DNA of 25,012 nt from JBBDXI01 sp040902425 (GTDB lineage Bacteria; Planctomycetota; Phycisphaerae; Phycisphaerales; UBA1924): the NCBI GenBank assembly GCA_040902425.1, contig JBBDXI010000060.1, forward strand, positions 1-25,012. The letters are read 5' to 3'. Position numbers and translations under genes: made by a program. Under the pieces are notes generated by a model. It was not told the DNA's origin. It searched no databases and saw nothing but the letters and a program-made list of their open reading frames with translations. Of the stretch, positions 13,950 to 20,713 are shown one piece after another; positions within the stretch are counted from its first letter, which is position 1; every line of letters begins with the position of its first letter.

Positions 13950-15662
13950 TCACAGCCACGCGTCGTCGAAGTGCATGCCGGGGGTGAGCTGGGCGGCCGC
14001 GCCGGACTCGATCATGCCGGCGACGGGGTAGGCGCAGTAGTCGAGGGAGAAGCTGCCGGCGGGGCGGTGGTTGCCGGAGCGGCCGAGGCCGCCGAAGGGG
14101 AGCTTGCTGCTGGCGCCGGCGGTGCCGGTGTTGACGTTGATGCAGCCGGCGCGGGCCTCGGCGAGGAAGCGGTCGACGGCGGCGGGGTCTCTGGTGAAGA
14201 TGCTGGCGGCGAGGCCGAAGCGGGTGGCGTTGGCCTGGTTGAGGGCCTCGTCGAGGTCGGGGACGACGGAGAGGCGGAGGAGGGGGCCGAAGACTTCGAG
14301 GTCGCCGCCGGGGTGGAAGCCGTTCGTGGGGACCGTGAAGCCCTCGCCGGCGCTGGCGTTCGACTCGTCGCCCGGGATGAAGCGGTCGACCCGGAGGATG
14401 CCGGGGGAGATGTACCAGCCTTCGGGCTGGGGATCGGAAGGCGGGTTCACCGCGGAGAGCGCGGAGGGCGCGGAGGCGGAAGAGTCGAAAGAGGGGAGGG
14501 GGCGGTTGGGTTGAGAGGCTTCGACGAGGACTTCGGCCCCGGCGGCCGCGGCGCGGGACTGGAAGTCGAGGACGGCCGTGCGCGAGGCCTCCGAGATGAT
14601 GGGGCCCATGAAGACGGGGTGCTCAGCGCGGGGGTGGCCGATGATGAGGTGGCTGGCGGCCTTGCAGAGGGCGGGGATGAAGCGGGCCGCGATGGCCTCG
14701 TGGATGATGACGCGGCGGGTGCAGGTGCAGCGCTGGCCGGTGGAGACGAAGGCGCTCCTGAGGCACTCGATCACGGCCTGCCTCAGGTCGGCGTCGGGCA
14801 GGACCACGGCGGGGTTGTTGCCGCCCATCTCCAGGGCGACGATGCGCCCGGGGTTGTCGAGGTTGGCCTCGAGGATGCGGCGGCCGACGGGCCAGGAGCC
14901 GGTGAAGAGGATGCCGTCGATGCCGGCGTGCGTGGTCAGTCTCGCGGCGATGTCGCCGGCGCCCTGGATGAGGTTGACGACGCCCGGCGGGGCGCCCTCG
15001 GCCTCGAGGGCCTCCTGCATCAGGGCGATCAGGAGTTGGCCGACGGCGGGGGCCTTGTCGCTGGGCTTGAGGATGACGGTGTTGCCCATGGCCAGGGCGG
15101 GGATGATGTGGCCGTTGGGCAGGTGGGCGGGGAAGTTGAAAGGGCCGATGACGGCCATGACGCCGTGGGGGCGGAACCAGCAGCGGCCCAGGCGGGTGGG
15201 AGCACTGGCGGGCAAGCCGCCAGTGGCACCGGGGAGAGGGAACTCGAAGCCGGTGACGCGGCGGAGGGGGCCGGCCGCGGAGTCGTCGAGGGTGATGTCT
15301 ATCTTGGCGGCGAGGGCGCCGGCTTCCTGCCTGGCATCCCAGAGGACCTTGCCCGTCTCGTCGGAGATCAGCTCGGCGATCTGCTGGGCGCGGGACTCGT
15401 AGAGGGCCTTGAGGCGGAGGAGGGCGGCGAAGCGTCTTTCGCGGGGCCAGCGGGACCAGGTGGGGAGGGCGGCGCGGGCGGCGGAGACGGCGGCGTCGAT
15501 GTGGGAGGAATCGGGGGTCCCGGACCAGACTATCCGGTCGGGGTGGGCGGGGTTGCGGGAGGTGATGCCGGCGACCGCACGGGCGGGCGCGGCTGCGCCG
15601 CTCAAGCCGCCCCTGGCACGAAGACCAAGCCACTCGCCGCCGACCAGATCGGCCGGTGTCAC
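13950..15662 (-). CDS. astD: AstD succinylglutamate-semialdehyde dehydrogenase
   Basis: AstD oxidises N-succinylglutamate semialdehyde to N-succinylglutamate with NAD in arginine/ornithine catabolism. Diagnostic motifs are RPHGVMAVIGPFNFPAHLPN (164-183), FTGS (253-256), ALEMGGNNP with Glu278, and STGQRCTCTRR with nucleophile Cys312. The C-terminus has ASSKLPFGGLGRSGNHRP and then DYCAYPVAGM. Length is 570 against about 492 in E. coli. The extra residues fall in four places: about 15-32, 144-157, 384-415 and 428-453. The first three coincide with palindromic or GCGGAG-type repeat DNA. The GTG start at 15662 overlaps the astA stop (GTGA), showing coupling. The frame stays open far upstream inside astA, but that translation is not protein-like. 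Confidence 0.93.
   Translation of the reverse strand: MTPADLVGGEWLGLRARGGLSGAAAPARAVAGITSRNPAHPDRIVWSGTPDSSHIDAAVSAARAALPTWSRWPRERRFAALLRLKALYESRAQQIAELISDETGKVLWDARQEAGALAAKIDITLDDSAAGPLRRVTGFEFPLPGATGGLPASAPTRLGRCWFRPHGVMAVIGPFNFPAHLPNGHIIPALAMGNTVILKPSDKAPAVGQLLIALMQEALEAEGAPPGVVNLIQGAGDIAARLTTHAGIDGILFTGSWPVGRRILEANLDNPGRIVALEMGGNNPAVVLPDADLRQAVIECLRSAFVSTGQRCTCTRRVIIHEAIAARFIPALCKAASHLIIGHPRAEHPVFMGPIISEASRTAVLDFQSRAAAAGAEVLVEASQPNRPLPSFDSSASAPSALSAVNPPSDPQPEGWYISPGILRVDRFIPGDESNASAGEGFTVPTNGFHPGGDLEVFGPLLRLSVVPDLDEALNQANATRFGLAASIFTRDPAAVDRFLAEARAGCINVNTGTAGASSKLPFGGLGRSGNHRPAGSFSLDYCAYPVAGMIESGAAAQLTPGMHFDDAWL
14449..14479. repeat. GCGGAG-word repeat inside astD
   Basis: It shares the 15-nt string GCGGAGGGCGCGGAG (14461-14475) with the flgI upstream repeat. 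Read on the minus strand it encodes SASAPSALSAV, a low-complexity insertion in AstD (about residues 395-405) absent from the E. coli enzyme as I recall it. Confidence 0.7.
15203..15225. repeat. Palindrome inside astD
   Basis: CACTGGCGG and CCGCCAGTG pair perfectly over 9 bp around GCAAG, followed by GCACC. Read on the minus strand it encodes TGGLPASA (about residues 147-154), an insertion between the coenzyme-domain strand and the RPHG motif. Confidence 0.78.
15577..15619. repeat. Degenerate palindrome near astD start
   Basis: The element is bounded by GCACGGGCGGG on the left and CCGCCCCTGGCAC on the right, with an inner GCGGC/GCCGC pairing and a CAAGCCGCC word like the other palindromes. 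It encodes ARGGLSGAAAPARAVAG (about residues 16-32), where canonical AstD is about 14 residues shorter. Confidence 0.5.
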
Positions 15663-16825
15663 GAGCGGACCTTCCGGCCCCGGGATTTGGGCTTGCGCTC
15701 CCTGCGCTTCGCGTCCGCGCGGGCGGGCTCGGCGTCGTCGAGGGGCGTGACACCGACGGTGGTCCCGCGTGCCCAGCCCAGCTCGGACATGGCCGCCCTG
15801 GGGATGCCGACACGGCCGCGCTCCTCGGCGCAGGGGGTGTCCACCGCGCGGAACTCGCCGTCGGCGTTCAGGCAGCTGACCAGGGCGCGGCCGGTGGCGT
15901 GGGCGGGGGCGATGGCGGGTCCGAGCTCGGCGGTGCGGGTGGCCTTGACGATGGGGATGTCGTTGGTGACGGCCTCGAGGTGGGGGCCGCCGTCGAAGGG
16001 GTCCACGAGGTCCTTGAAGCGGAAACCGAGCTTCTCGAGCATTCGGCGGGCGGGGATGGTCTCCTCGCCGACCTTCCCGATGACGTCGCGGGCCTCCGGC
16101 GGCAGGAGCGACAGGTAGATGTCGGACTTGGGGAGGAGGGCCTCGATGAACTCGCGGGAGCGCTGGCAGTGCTTGTCGGCCTCGGTGTAGGAGAGGGGGA
16201 TGAAGCGGCGCCCGAGGTACTCCCAGAGCATGTTCTGGCCGTCGAGGCTGATGGGGGCCATCATCTCGGCGATCATGCGGTCGGAGAAGAGGGGCCGGTG
16301 CCGGGCGATGAAGTGGAAGCGGACGAAGCTGAGGAGGCGCCCGAGGTGGTGGCCGCGGGATGCGGATTGCAGGATGAGGCCGCCGATCTCGGTGGGCCCG
16401 CTCTCGTCGGCGTGGAGCCTGGCGACGATGTGTGAGGTTCCGGTCTGGAGGCTCTTGCTGAAGTACTCGCGGCGGGTGAGCTTGAAGGAGTAGTTGGGGT
16501 TGCCGGGGCCGCCCATCTTCGCGATGACCTGGGAGGTTCCGAGGACGGCGCCGCTGTCGGTGTCCTCGAGGACGAACATGAAGAACTCGCTCTTGCGCAT
16601 CGCCGCGCGCAGGCCGCTCCCGGCGCCGTTGTCGCGCGCGGGGTGGTGCGGCTCGGGGACCTCCTGCCCCGCGGCCTTGAGGAAGCACTCTCGCGAGCGC
16701 AGGATCTTGGAGTAGATGACCTCGCGGTCGGCGGGGAGGTTGATGAAGTGGACCATCCGGGCCAGCTTCAGCAGCGTGGGGACATCCTCGACTCTGGCCT
16801 GGCGGATGACGAACACGGGGGGCAC
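15659..16825 (-). CDS. astA: Arginine/ornithine N-succinyltransferase AstA
   Basis: AstA transfers succinyl from succinyl-CoA to the alpha-amino group of arginine; related Pseudomonas AruF/AruG proteins also accept ornithine. Family motifs are clear: GLILQSASRGHHLGRLLSF (about 151-169), LWEYLGRRFIPLSYTEADK, then VIGKVGEETIPARRMLEKLG and DPFDGGPHLEA. Length is 388 against about 344 in E. coli. The additions are a linker near 55-75 and a basic Lys/Arg-rich tail (about 360-388). The GTG at 16825 has AAGGA 4 nt upstream; the GTG three codons later is an alternative with looser spacing. It is coupled to astD by a 4-bp overlap and follows the aminotransferase after 124 bp. Substrate preference cannot be read from sequence. 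Confidence 0.93.
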   Translation of the reverse strand: MPPVFVIRQARVEDVPTLLKLARMVHFINLPADREVIYSKILRSRECFLKAAGQEVPEPHHPARDNGAGSGLRAAMRKSEFFMFVLEDTDSGAVLGTSQVIAKMGGPGNPNYSFKLTRREYFSKSLQTGTSHIVARLHADESGPTEIGGLILQSASRGHHLGRLLSFVRFHFIARHRPLFSDRMIAEMMAPISLDGQNMLWEYLGRRFIPLSYTEADKHCQRSREFIEALLPKSDIYLSLLPPEARDVIGKVGEETIPARRMLEKLGFRFKDLVDPFDGGPHLEAVTNDIPIVKATRTAELGPAIAPAHATGRALVSCLNADGEFRAVDTPCAEERGRVGIPRAAMSELGWARGTTVGVTPLDDAEPARADAKRRERKPKSRGRKVRS

Positions 16826-16851
16826 CTCGTCCTTGAACGTGTGTGATCGAA

Positions 16852-16945
16852 GCCTCGATGATGATGCGTGTCCCGGCTCGCTTCTCTTCGTTATCGGCTT
16901 GATTGAAGAGAGGCATCGAGGCAGGAGGCATCAAGGCATCGAGGA
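16852..16945. repeat. Octamer array and inverted repeats, aminotransferase-astA gap
   Basis: Positions 16911-16945 are built of AGGCATCG-type units in steps of 8, 7, 8 and 8. CATCGAGGC (16914-16922) is the exact reverse complement of GCCTCGATG (16852-16860), and CTCTTC/GAAGAG lie between. The gap could form a stem in the operon mRNA. Confidence 0.68.
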
Positions 16946-16949
16946 CGGA

Positions 16950-18449
16950 TTATTCGCTCGCCGCCCGGGCCAGTCCCCGCTCGATGCAGGCGAAGACCTC
17001 GGGCCAGTCCTTCTCCTGGAAGACGGGGAGCGGGGGGAGGACGCGGAGGTGGTAGGGGCCGTGGCCGCAGTAGAAGAGGATGACGCCCTCCTCGAAGATG
17101 GTCTTGCACGCCCTGACGGCCTTGTCCTTGTCGCCGCCGAAGGGGGTGAAGCGCATCATGCCGCCGAGGCCGCCGTGGATGGAGGGGATTCCGGGCACCC
17201 TGGGGAACCACTCCGGGTGCTTCCCCGCGAGGGCCTGCACCTGGGCGACGAAGGCGGCGTGGTGGCGGGCTGCGGCGCCGTGGGCGCCGTAGAGGTTGCC
17301 GCCCTTGAGGCGCTCCACGACGCGCTGGCCGACGCGGAAGCTGACGCCCTCGCCGAGGAACGTCCCGGAGAGGAGGCCGGGGCCGGGGTTGCAGGCCTCG
17401 GTGAAGAGGGTGACGCAGGACTGGGTCATCTTGCCGATGGTCATGACATCCACGTACTCGCCGAGGCCGAAGTAGTCGGCGGCGAACATGGCGGGGAGCC
17501 GCCCGAAGGTCTGGATCTCGTCGGCCCACACCGCGATCGAGTTCTCCCGGCAGATGTCCATGAGGGCCTTGAAGAAGTCGCGGTCGCCGACGTTGAAGCC
17601 GCCCTCGCCCTGGATGAGCTCGAAGATGAAGCAGGCGTGCTGGCGCGGGTATCGGCCGAGGTACTCGCGCAGCTGGCGCACGGCGGCGTCGATGAAGGCC
17701 TGCTTGCCGCCCATCTTCTCGGCGCCCACGGGGTCCCAGAAGGGCATGTAGTCGACGGGGACCCAGAGGGGCAGGCCGATGCGGTAGGCGGCGGTGTCGC
17801 CGATCTGGGACATGGTGGTGGAGCGGCCCATGAAGCAGTCGCGGAAGGCGAGCACGCGCGAGGCGGGCGCGTGCTTCTGGTAGCAGACCTTCAGGGCCTG
17901 CTCGTTGGCCATGGCGCCGGAGGTGGAGACGTAGGCATGCTTTAGGGCGGTGCTCTTGCGGGCCTCGGCGAGGAGCGTCTCGCAGAAGGCGTAGGCGTCG
18001 AAGTTGGACTGGAGGTTGCCGGCCTTGAGGGTGTCGTCGAGCGAGCCGCGGAGGGCGGCGGCCATGAGGTCCGGGTCGCTGTGGCCGAAAAAGTGGACGC
18101 CGATGCCGCAGATCATGTCCCACTTGACGGAGCCGTCGGCGAGCTCGACCAGGGCGCCGTTGCCGATGCCGGAGCCGAGGTAGGGGTAGAGGAGGGCGCG
18201 GCCGCGGGCGTCGGCGGCGCGCTTCATGAGGTCGTCATAGGACTGCTTGAGGGCGGGGTTGGGCGGACGGACGCCCGTGAGCTGGGCCGACTTGGCCCGC
18301 GCCTCGGCGATGATGGCGTCGATCGCGGCCTTCACGGCGGGGCTGTGGTGCAGCTCGTGCCCGACGGTCGCGCCGGGGCCGATGTGCGGGGGGGGCTTTG
18401 CGGTGGCGCCCGGGTCGGACACCTTCTTGCTCGCGGTCACCTGGGACAT
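16950..18449 (-). CDS. Class III PLP aminotransferase, likely succinylornithine transaminase
   Basis: This 499-residue enzyme has fold-type I omega-aminotransferase motifs: STSGAMANEQALK (about 175-187), ELIQGEGGF, WADEIQTFGR with Asp310 for the pyridine nitrogen, and TIGKMTQ with the likely PLP lysine K340. It is about 90 residues longer than E. coli AstC and differs in detail (GIGVHFFGHSDPDLM), so it is not an ordinary AstC/ArgD orthologue. Next to astA and astD, the natural reaction is N2-succinylornithine plus 2-oxoglutarate giving succinylglutamate semialdehyde and glutamate. Acetylornithine, lysine or other diamine substrates remain possible. The ATG at 18449 has AAAGG 8 nt upstream, and the gene follows the M20 gene after 11 bp. 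Confidence 0.85.
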   Translation of the reverse strand: MSQVTASKKVSDPGATAKPPPHIGPGATVGHELHHSPAVKAAIDAIIAEARAKSAQLTGVRPPNPALKQSYDDLMKRAADARGRALLYPYLGSGIGNGALVELADGSVKWDMICGIGVHFFGHSDPDLMAAALRGSLDDTLKAGNLQSNFDAYAFCETLLAEARKSTALKHAYVSTSGAMANEQALKVCYQKHAPASRVLAFRDCFMGRSTTMSQIGDTAAYRIGLPLWVPVDYMPFWDPVGAEKMGGKQAFIDAAVRQLREYLGRYPRQHACFIFELIQGEGGFNVGDRDFFKALMDICRENSIAVWADEIQTFGRLPAMFAADYFGLGEYVDVMTIGKMTQSCVTLFTEACNPGPGLLSGTFLGEGVSFRVGQRVVERLKGGNLYGAHGAAARHHAAFVAQVQALAGKHPEWFPRVPGIPSIHGGLGGMMRFTPFGGDKDKAVRACKTIFEEGVILFYCGHGPYHLRVLPPLPVFQEKDWPEVFACIERGLARAASE

Positions 18450-18460
18450 TCCGTTGCCTT

Positions 18461-19687
18461 TCAGTTCAGCCGGTCCGTGGCGAGCCGGGCGATGAGCACG
18501 GCGAGGAGTTGGCAGCGCTCGACGAGGCTCGGCAGTTCGATCCATTCCTGGGGGGTGTGCAGGCCGCCGCCACGGACGCCGAGGGTGTCGATGGTGGGTA
18601 GGCCGGCATGCTGAAGGATATTGCCGTCGCAGACGCCGCCTGTACTGGCGAAGGGGAGGCTCTGGCCGAGTGCTTCGGCGGCGGCCCGTGCGGCCTCGGC
18701 CAGCCGGAGCGTCGCGGGCGTGGCGGGCTTGGCGGGGCGGTTGAAGCTGGTCTTCACCTCGACCATGGGGGGCCCCTGGCCGGGGTCGGTCGCCAGGGCC
18801 TCCAGCCGGCGCTGGAGTTCATCGGCGATCTGCTTGGAGGGGTAGCGGACGTTGCCCCAGGCGCGGGCGTGATCAGGCACGACGTTGGTGGCGTGGCCGC
18901 CCTCGACAGGCCCGATACTCGCGATAAGGCCGCGGGCGGGGTCGGGGAGGCGGCCGACGGCGACGATCCGCTCGGCGAGGGCGGTGACGGCGGAAATGCC
19001 CTTGTCGAAGTCGCGCCCGACGTGGGCGGCGCGGCCGCGGGCCTCGATCAGGAACTGGCCGGAGCCGAGGCGCTCGGTGGCGAGGGAGCCGCCCGGGAGG
19101 GCGGGCTCGACGACGAGGCCGACGCCGCCGGCTTGAGCGGCCCGGGTTGCCTCGCGCGTCAGCGCCGCGTCCGAGTGGTACGACCCGGTCTCCTCGTCGG
19201 AGTTGAGGATGACGGTCCATTCGGCGTCGAGGCCGGCCTCGTGGAGGGCTTCGAGGGCGGCGATGAGGATGACCAGGCCGCCCTTCATGTCCACGCAGCC
19301 GGGGCCGGTGGCGGTCTTGCCATCCGGGGCGATGGTGAGCTCGCGAAAGGGGGAGGCGGCCTCGTGGACGGTGTCGAGGTGGCCGCTGAGGAGGATGGGC
19401 GTCGCGGCGGGTTTGCGCGCGGGGCGGCGGCAGACGGCGGTGGGCGGGATGGCGCCGGCGGCCGGGGCGCCGTGGAGCCAGTCGGGCTTGGGGTCGCCGG
19501 GGATGAGTTCGATCGTCGCGCCGAGGGCTCCCAGGCGGGTGGTGAAGAGGCCGCGGGTGAGGTCGAGGGCTGCGGTGTTACCACCGCCGGTGGGGGTTTC
19601 GACGTGGAGGCGAAGGTCTTCGAGCAGGCGATCGCGACGGCGGGCGATCAGGTCGGCGAGCTTCTGCTCGTGGGAGGCGAGCGGCAT
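18461..19687 (-). CDS. M20 metallopeptidase, glutamate carboxypeptidase-like
   Basis: This 408-residue zinc hydrolase of the M20 family resembles carboxypeptidase G2, which releases C-terminal glutamate from N-acyl substrates. The complete active site is visible: SGHLDTV (H103, D105), GPGCVDMKGG (D133), NSDEETGS (base E165, ligand E166), VVEPAL (E194) and GGGLHTPQEW (H377). GRAAHVG (H222) is the dimer-interface histidine. No signal peptide is present, so it is cytoplasmic. It is 11 bp upstream of the aminotransferase in an AST-type cluster lacking astE. Hydrolysis of N-succinylglutamate to succinate and glutamate is therefore a reasonable inferred role. TATGAT 8 nt before the ATG suggests a leaderless transcript. 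Confidence 0.87.
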   Translation of the reverse strand: MPLASHEQKLADLIARRRDRLLEDLRLHVETPTGGGNTAALDLTRGLFTTRLGALGATIELIPGDPKPDWLHGAPAAGAIPPTAVCRRPARKPAATPILLSGHLDTVHEAASPFRELTIAPDGKTATGPGCVDMKGGLVILIAALEALHEAGLDAEWTVILNSDEETGSYHSDAALTREATRAAQAGGVGLVVEPALPGGSLATERLGSGQFLIEARGRAAHVGRDFDKGISAVTALAERIVAVGRLPDPARGLIASIGPVEGGHATNVVPDHARAWGNVRYPSKQIADELQRRLEALATDPGQGPPMVEVKTSFNRPAKPATPATLRLAEAARAAAEALGQSLPFASTGGVCDGNILQHAGLPTIDTLGVRGGGLHTPQEWIELPSLVERCQLLAVLIARLATDRLN

Positions 19688-19695
19688 GGGTGCGG

Positions 19696-19701
19696 ATCAT
19701 A
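19696..19701 (-). promoter_or_regulatory. -10 box of M20/AST operon
   Basis: TATGAT (five of six consensus bases) ends 8 nt before the M20 ATG, which places the transcription start at or next to the start codon. I found no good -35 hexamer at 16-18 nt. It marks the likely start of the M20-aminotransferase-astA-astD operon. Confidence 0.45.
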
Positions 19702-19717
19702 GTCCTCTGCGCACGGT

Positions 19718-19791
19718 CTCTGCGTTCTTGGCGTCTCTGCGCGAAGGAGTGCGCGCGGAGGCGCGGAGGACGCTGAGGAAGACGCAGAGGG
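19718..19791. repeat. CTCTGCGT/GCGCGGAG repeat between dapF and M20 gene
   Basis: CTCTGCGT (19718-19725) and ACGCAGAG (19782-19789) are exact inverted ends. Between them GCGCGGAG is tandemly duplicated (19753-19768), followed by GACGCTGA. It fills the gap downstream of the dapF stop codon (19799) and belongs to the same word family as 10912-10946. Confidence 0.7.
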
Positions 19792-19798
19792 GAGAGAG

Positions 19799-20713
19799 TC
19801 AGTCGGGCCAATCGCCCTCGAAGACGTCCTCGGCAGGGCCGGTCATGAACACGCGGTTGGTCTTGTCGTCCCAGCGGATGCGGAGGTCGCCGCCGGGAAG
19901 ATGCAAGAGAACGTTGCGATCGAGTTTCTCGTTCAATACGCCCGCGACGCAGACCGCGCACGCTCCGGTGCCGCAGGCCTTGGTCGCGCCGGCCCCGCGC
20001 TCCCAGGTTCTCATCGTGGCCTCGGTTCTGGAGCGCGGGGCCACAAAGTGAGTATTGATGCGCCGCGGGAAGGCTTCATTGGACTCGAAGAGTGGCCCCA
20101 GGCGCGCGAGGTCAAGCTCTGACAACTCTTCGCTCGTAAAATCACGGGCGCCGGCGCCGAACACGACCGCGTGGGGGTTGCCCATTGAGACAAATGTGGC
20201 GAACCAGCCCTTGCCGATGCCGAGCCCGAGGATCTTCTTGCCCTCAAGAATGACACAGTACCTGTGGGGACCTTCGCGGTGTGACAGCAACTGTTCTTCG
20301 ACAGGGATGCGGCTGAGGTCCAAGATGGGCTCGCCCATGTCGACGGTGGCCTCGACCAGCTTTCCTTCGCGGGCGGCGTAGTCGATCGGCAGCACGCCCC
20401 GACCGGTCTCGACGTTCATCGGCTTCGCCCGCAGGGCGAGGCGGTCGTGGGCGAACTTGGCGACGCAGCGGACGCCGTTGCCGCACATCTCCGACTCGCT
20501 GCCGTCGGCGTTGAACATGCGCATGCGGACGTCGGCGCCCGCCACGGTCGGGCGGCAGAGCAGGATGAGGCCGTCGGAGCCGACGCCGGTGTGGCGGTCG
20601 CTGATGCGGCGGGAGAGCGCGGGGAGGTCCTTGCGCTCGGCGAGCGCGGGGGCGTTCACGGCGTCCACGTAGACGTAGTCGTTACCGATGCCGTGCATCT
20701 TGACGAAGCGCAT
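19799..20713 (-). CDS. dapF: Diaminopimelate epimerase
   Basis: DapF converts LL- to meso-diaminopimelate for lysine and peptidoglycan synthesis in the cytoplasm. The 304-residue product begins MRFVKMHGIGNDYVYVD. Both catalytic cysteines are present: Cys77 in MCGNGVRC and Cys247 in KACGTGAC. Other family motifs are GVGSDGLI, FNADGSESEMCGNG and VSMGNPHAV. It is about 30 residues longer than the E. coli enzyme, mainly in a loop near 145-170. The ATG at 20713 was chosen because it starts directly at the conserved N-terminus. It overlaps the 3' end of the M48 gene by 32 bp, so the two are probably cotranscribed. Confidence 0.96.
   Translation of the reverse strand: MRFVKMHGIGNDYVYVDAVNAPALAERKDLPALSRRISDRHTGVGSDGLILLCRPTVAGADVRMRMFNADGSESEMCGNGVRCVAKFAHDRLALRAKPMNVETGRGVLPIDYAAREGKLVEATVDMGEPILDLSRIPVEEQLLSHREGPHRYCVILEGKKILGLGIGKGWFATFVSMGNPHAVVFGAGARDFTSEELSELDLARLGPLFESNEAFPRRINTHFVAPRSRTEATMRTWERGAGATKACGTGACAVCVAGVLNEKLDRNVLLHLPGGDLRIRWDDKTNRVFMTGPAEDVFEGDWPD

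Noticed and set aside
13878..16118. Long plus-strand open frame (746 codons) opposite astD and astA
   Set aside because: Gly/Glu/Val-rich shadow; the minus-strand genes have intact catalytic motifs.
13950..16934. A 994-codon open frame suggesting an AstA-AstD fusion or giant protein
   Set aside because: The upstream 420 codons are an Arg/Pro-rich out-of-frame reading of astA, whose own frame shows clear family motifs. AstD starts at the GTG overlapping the astA stop.
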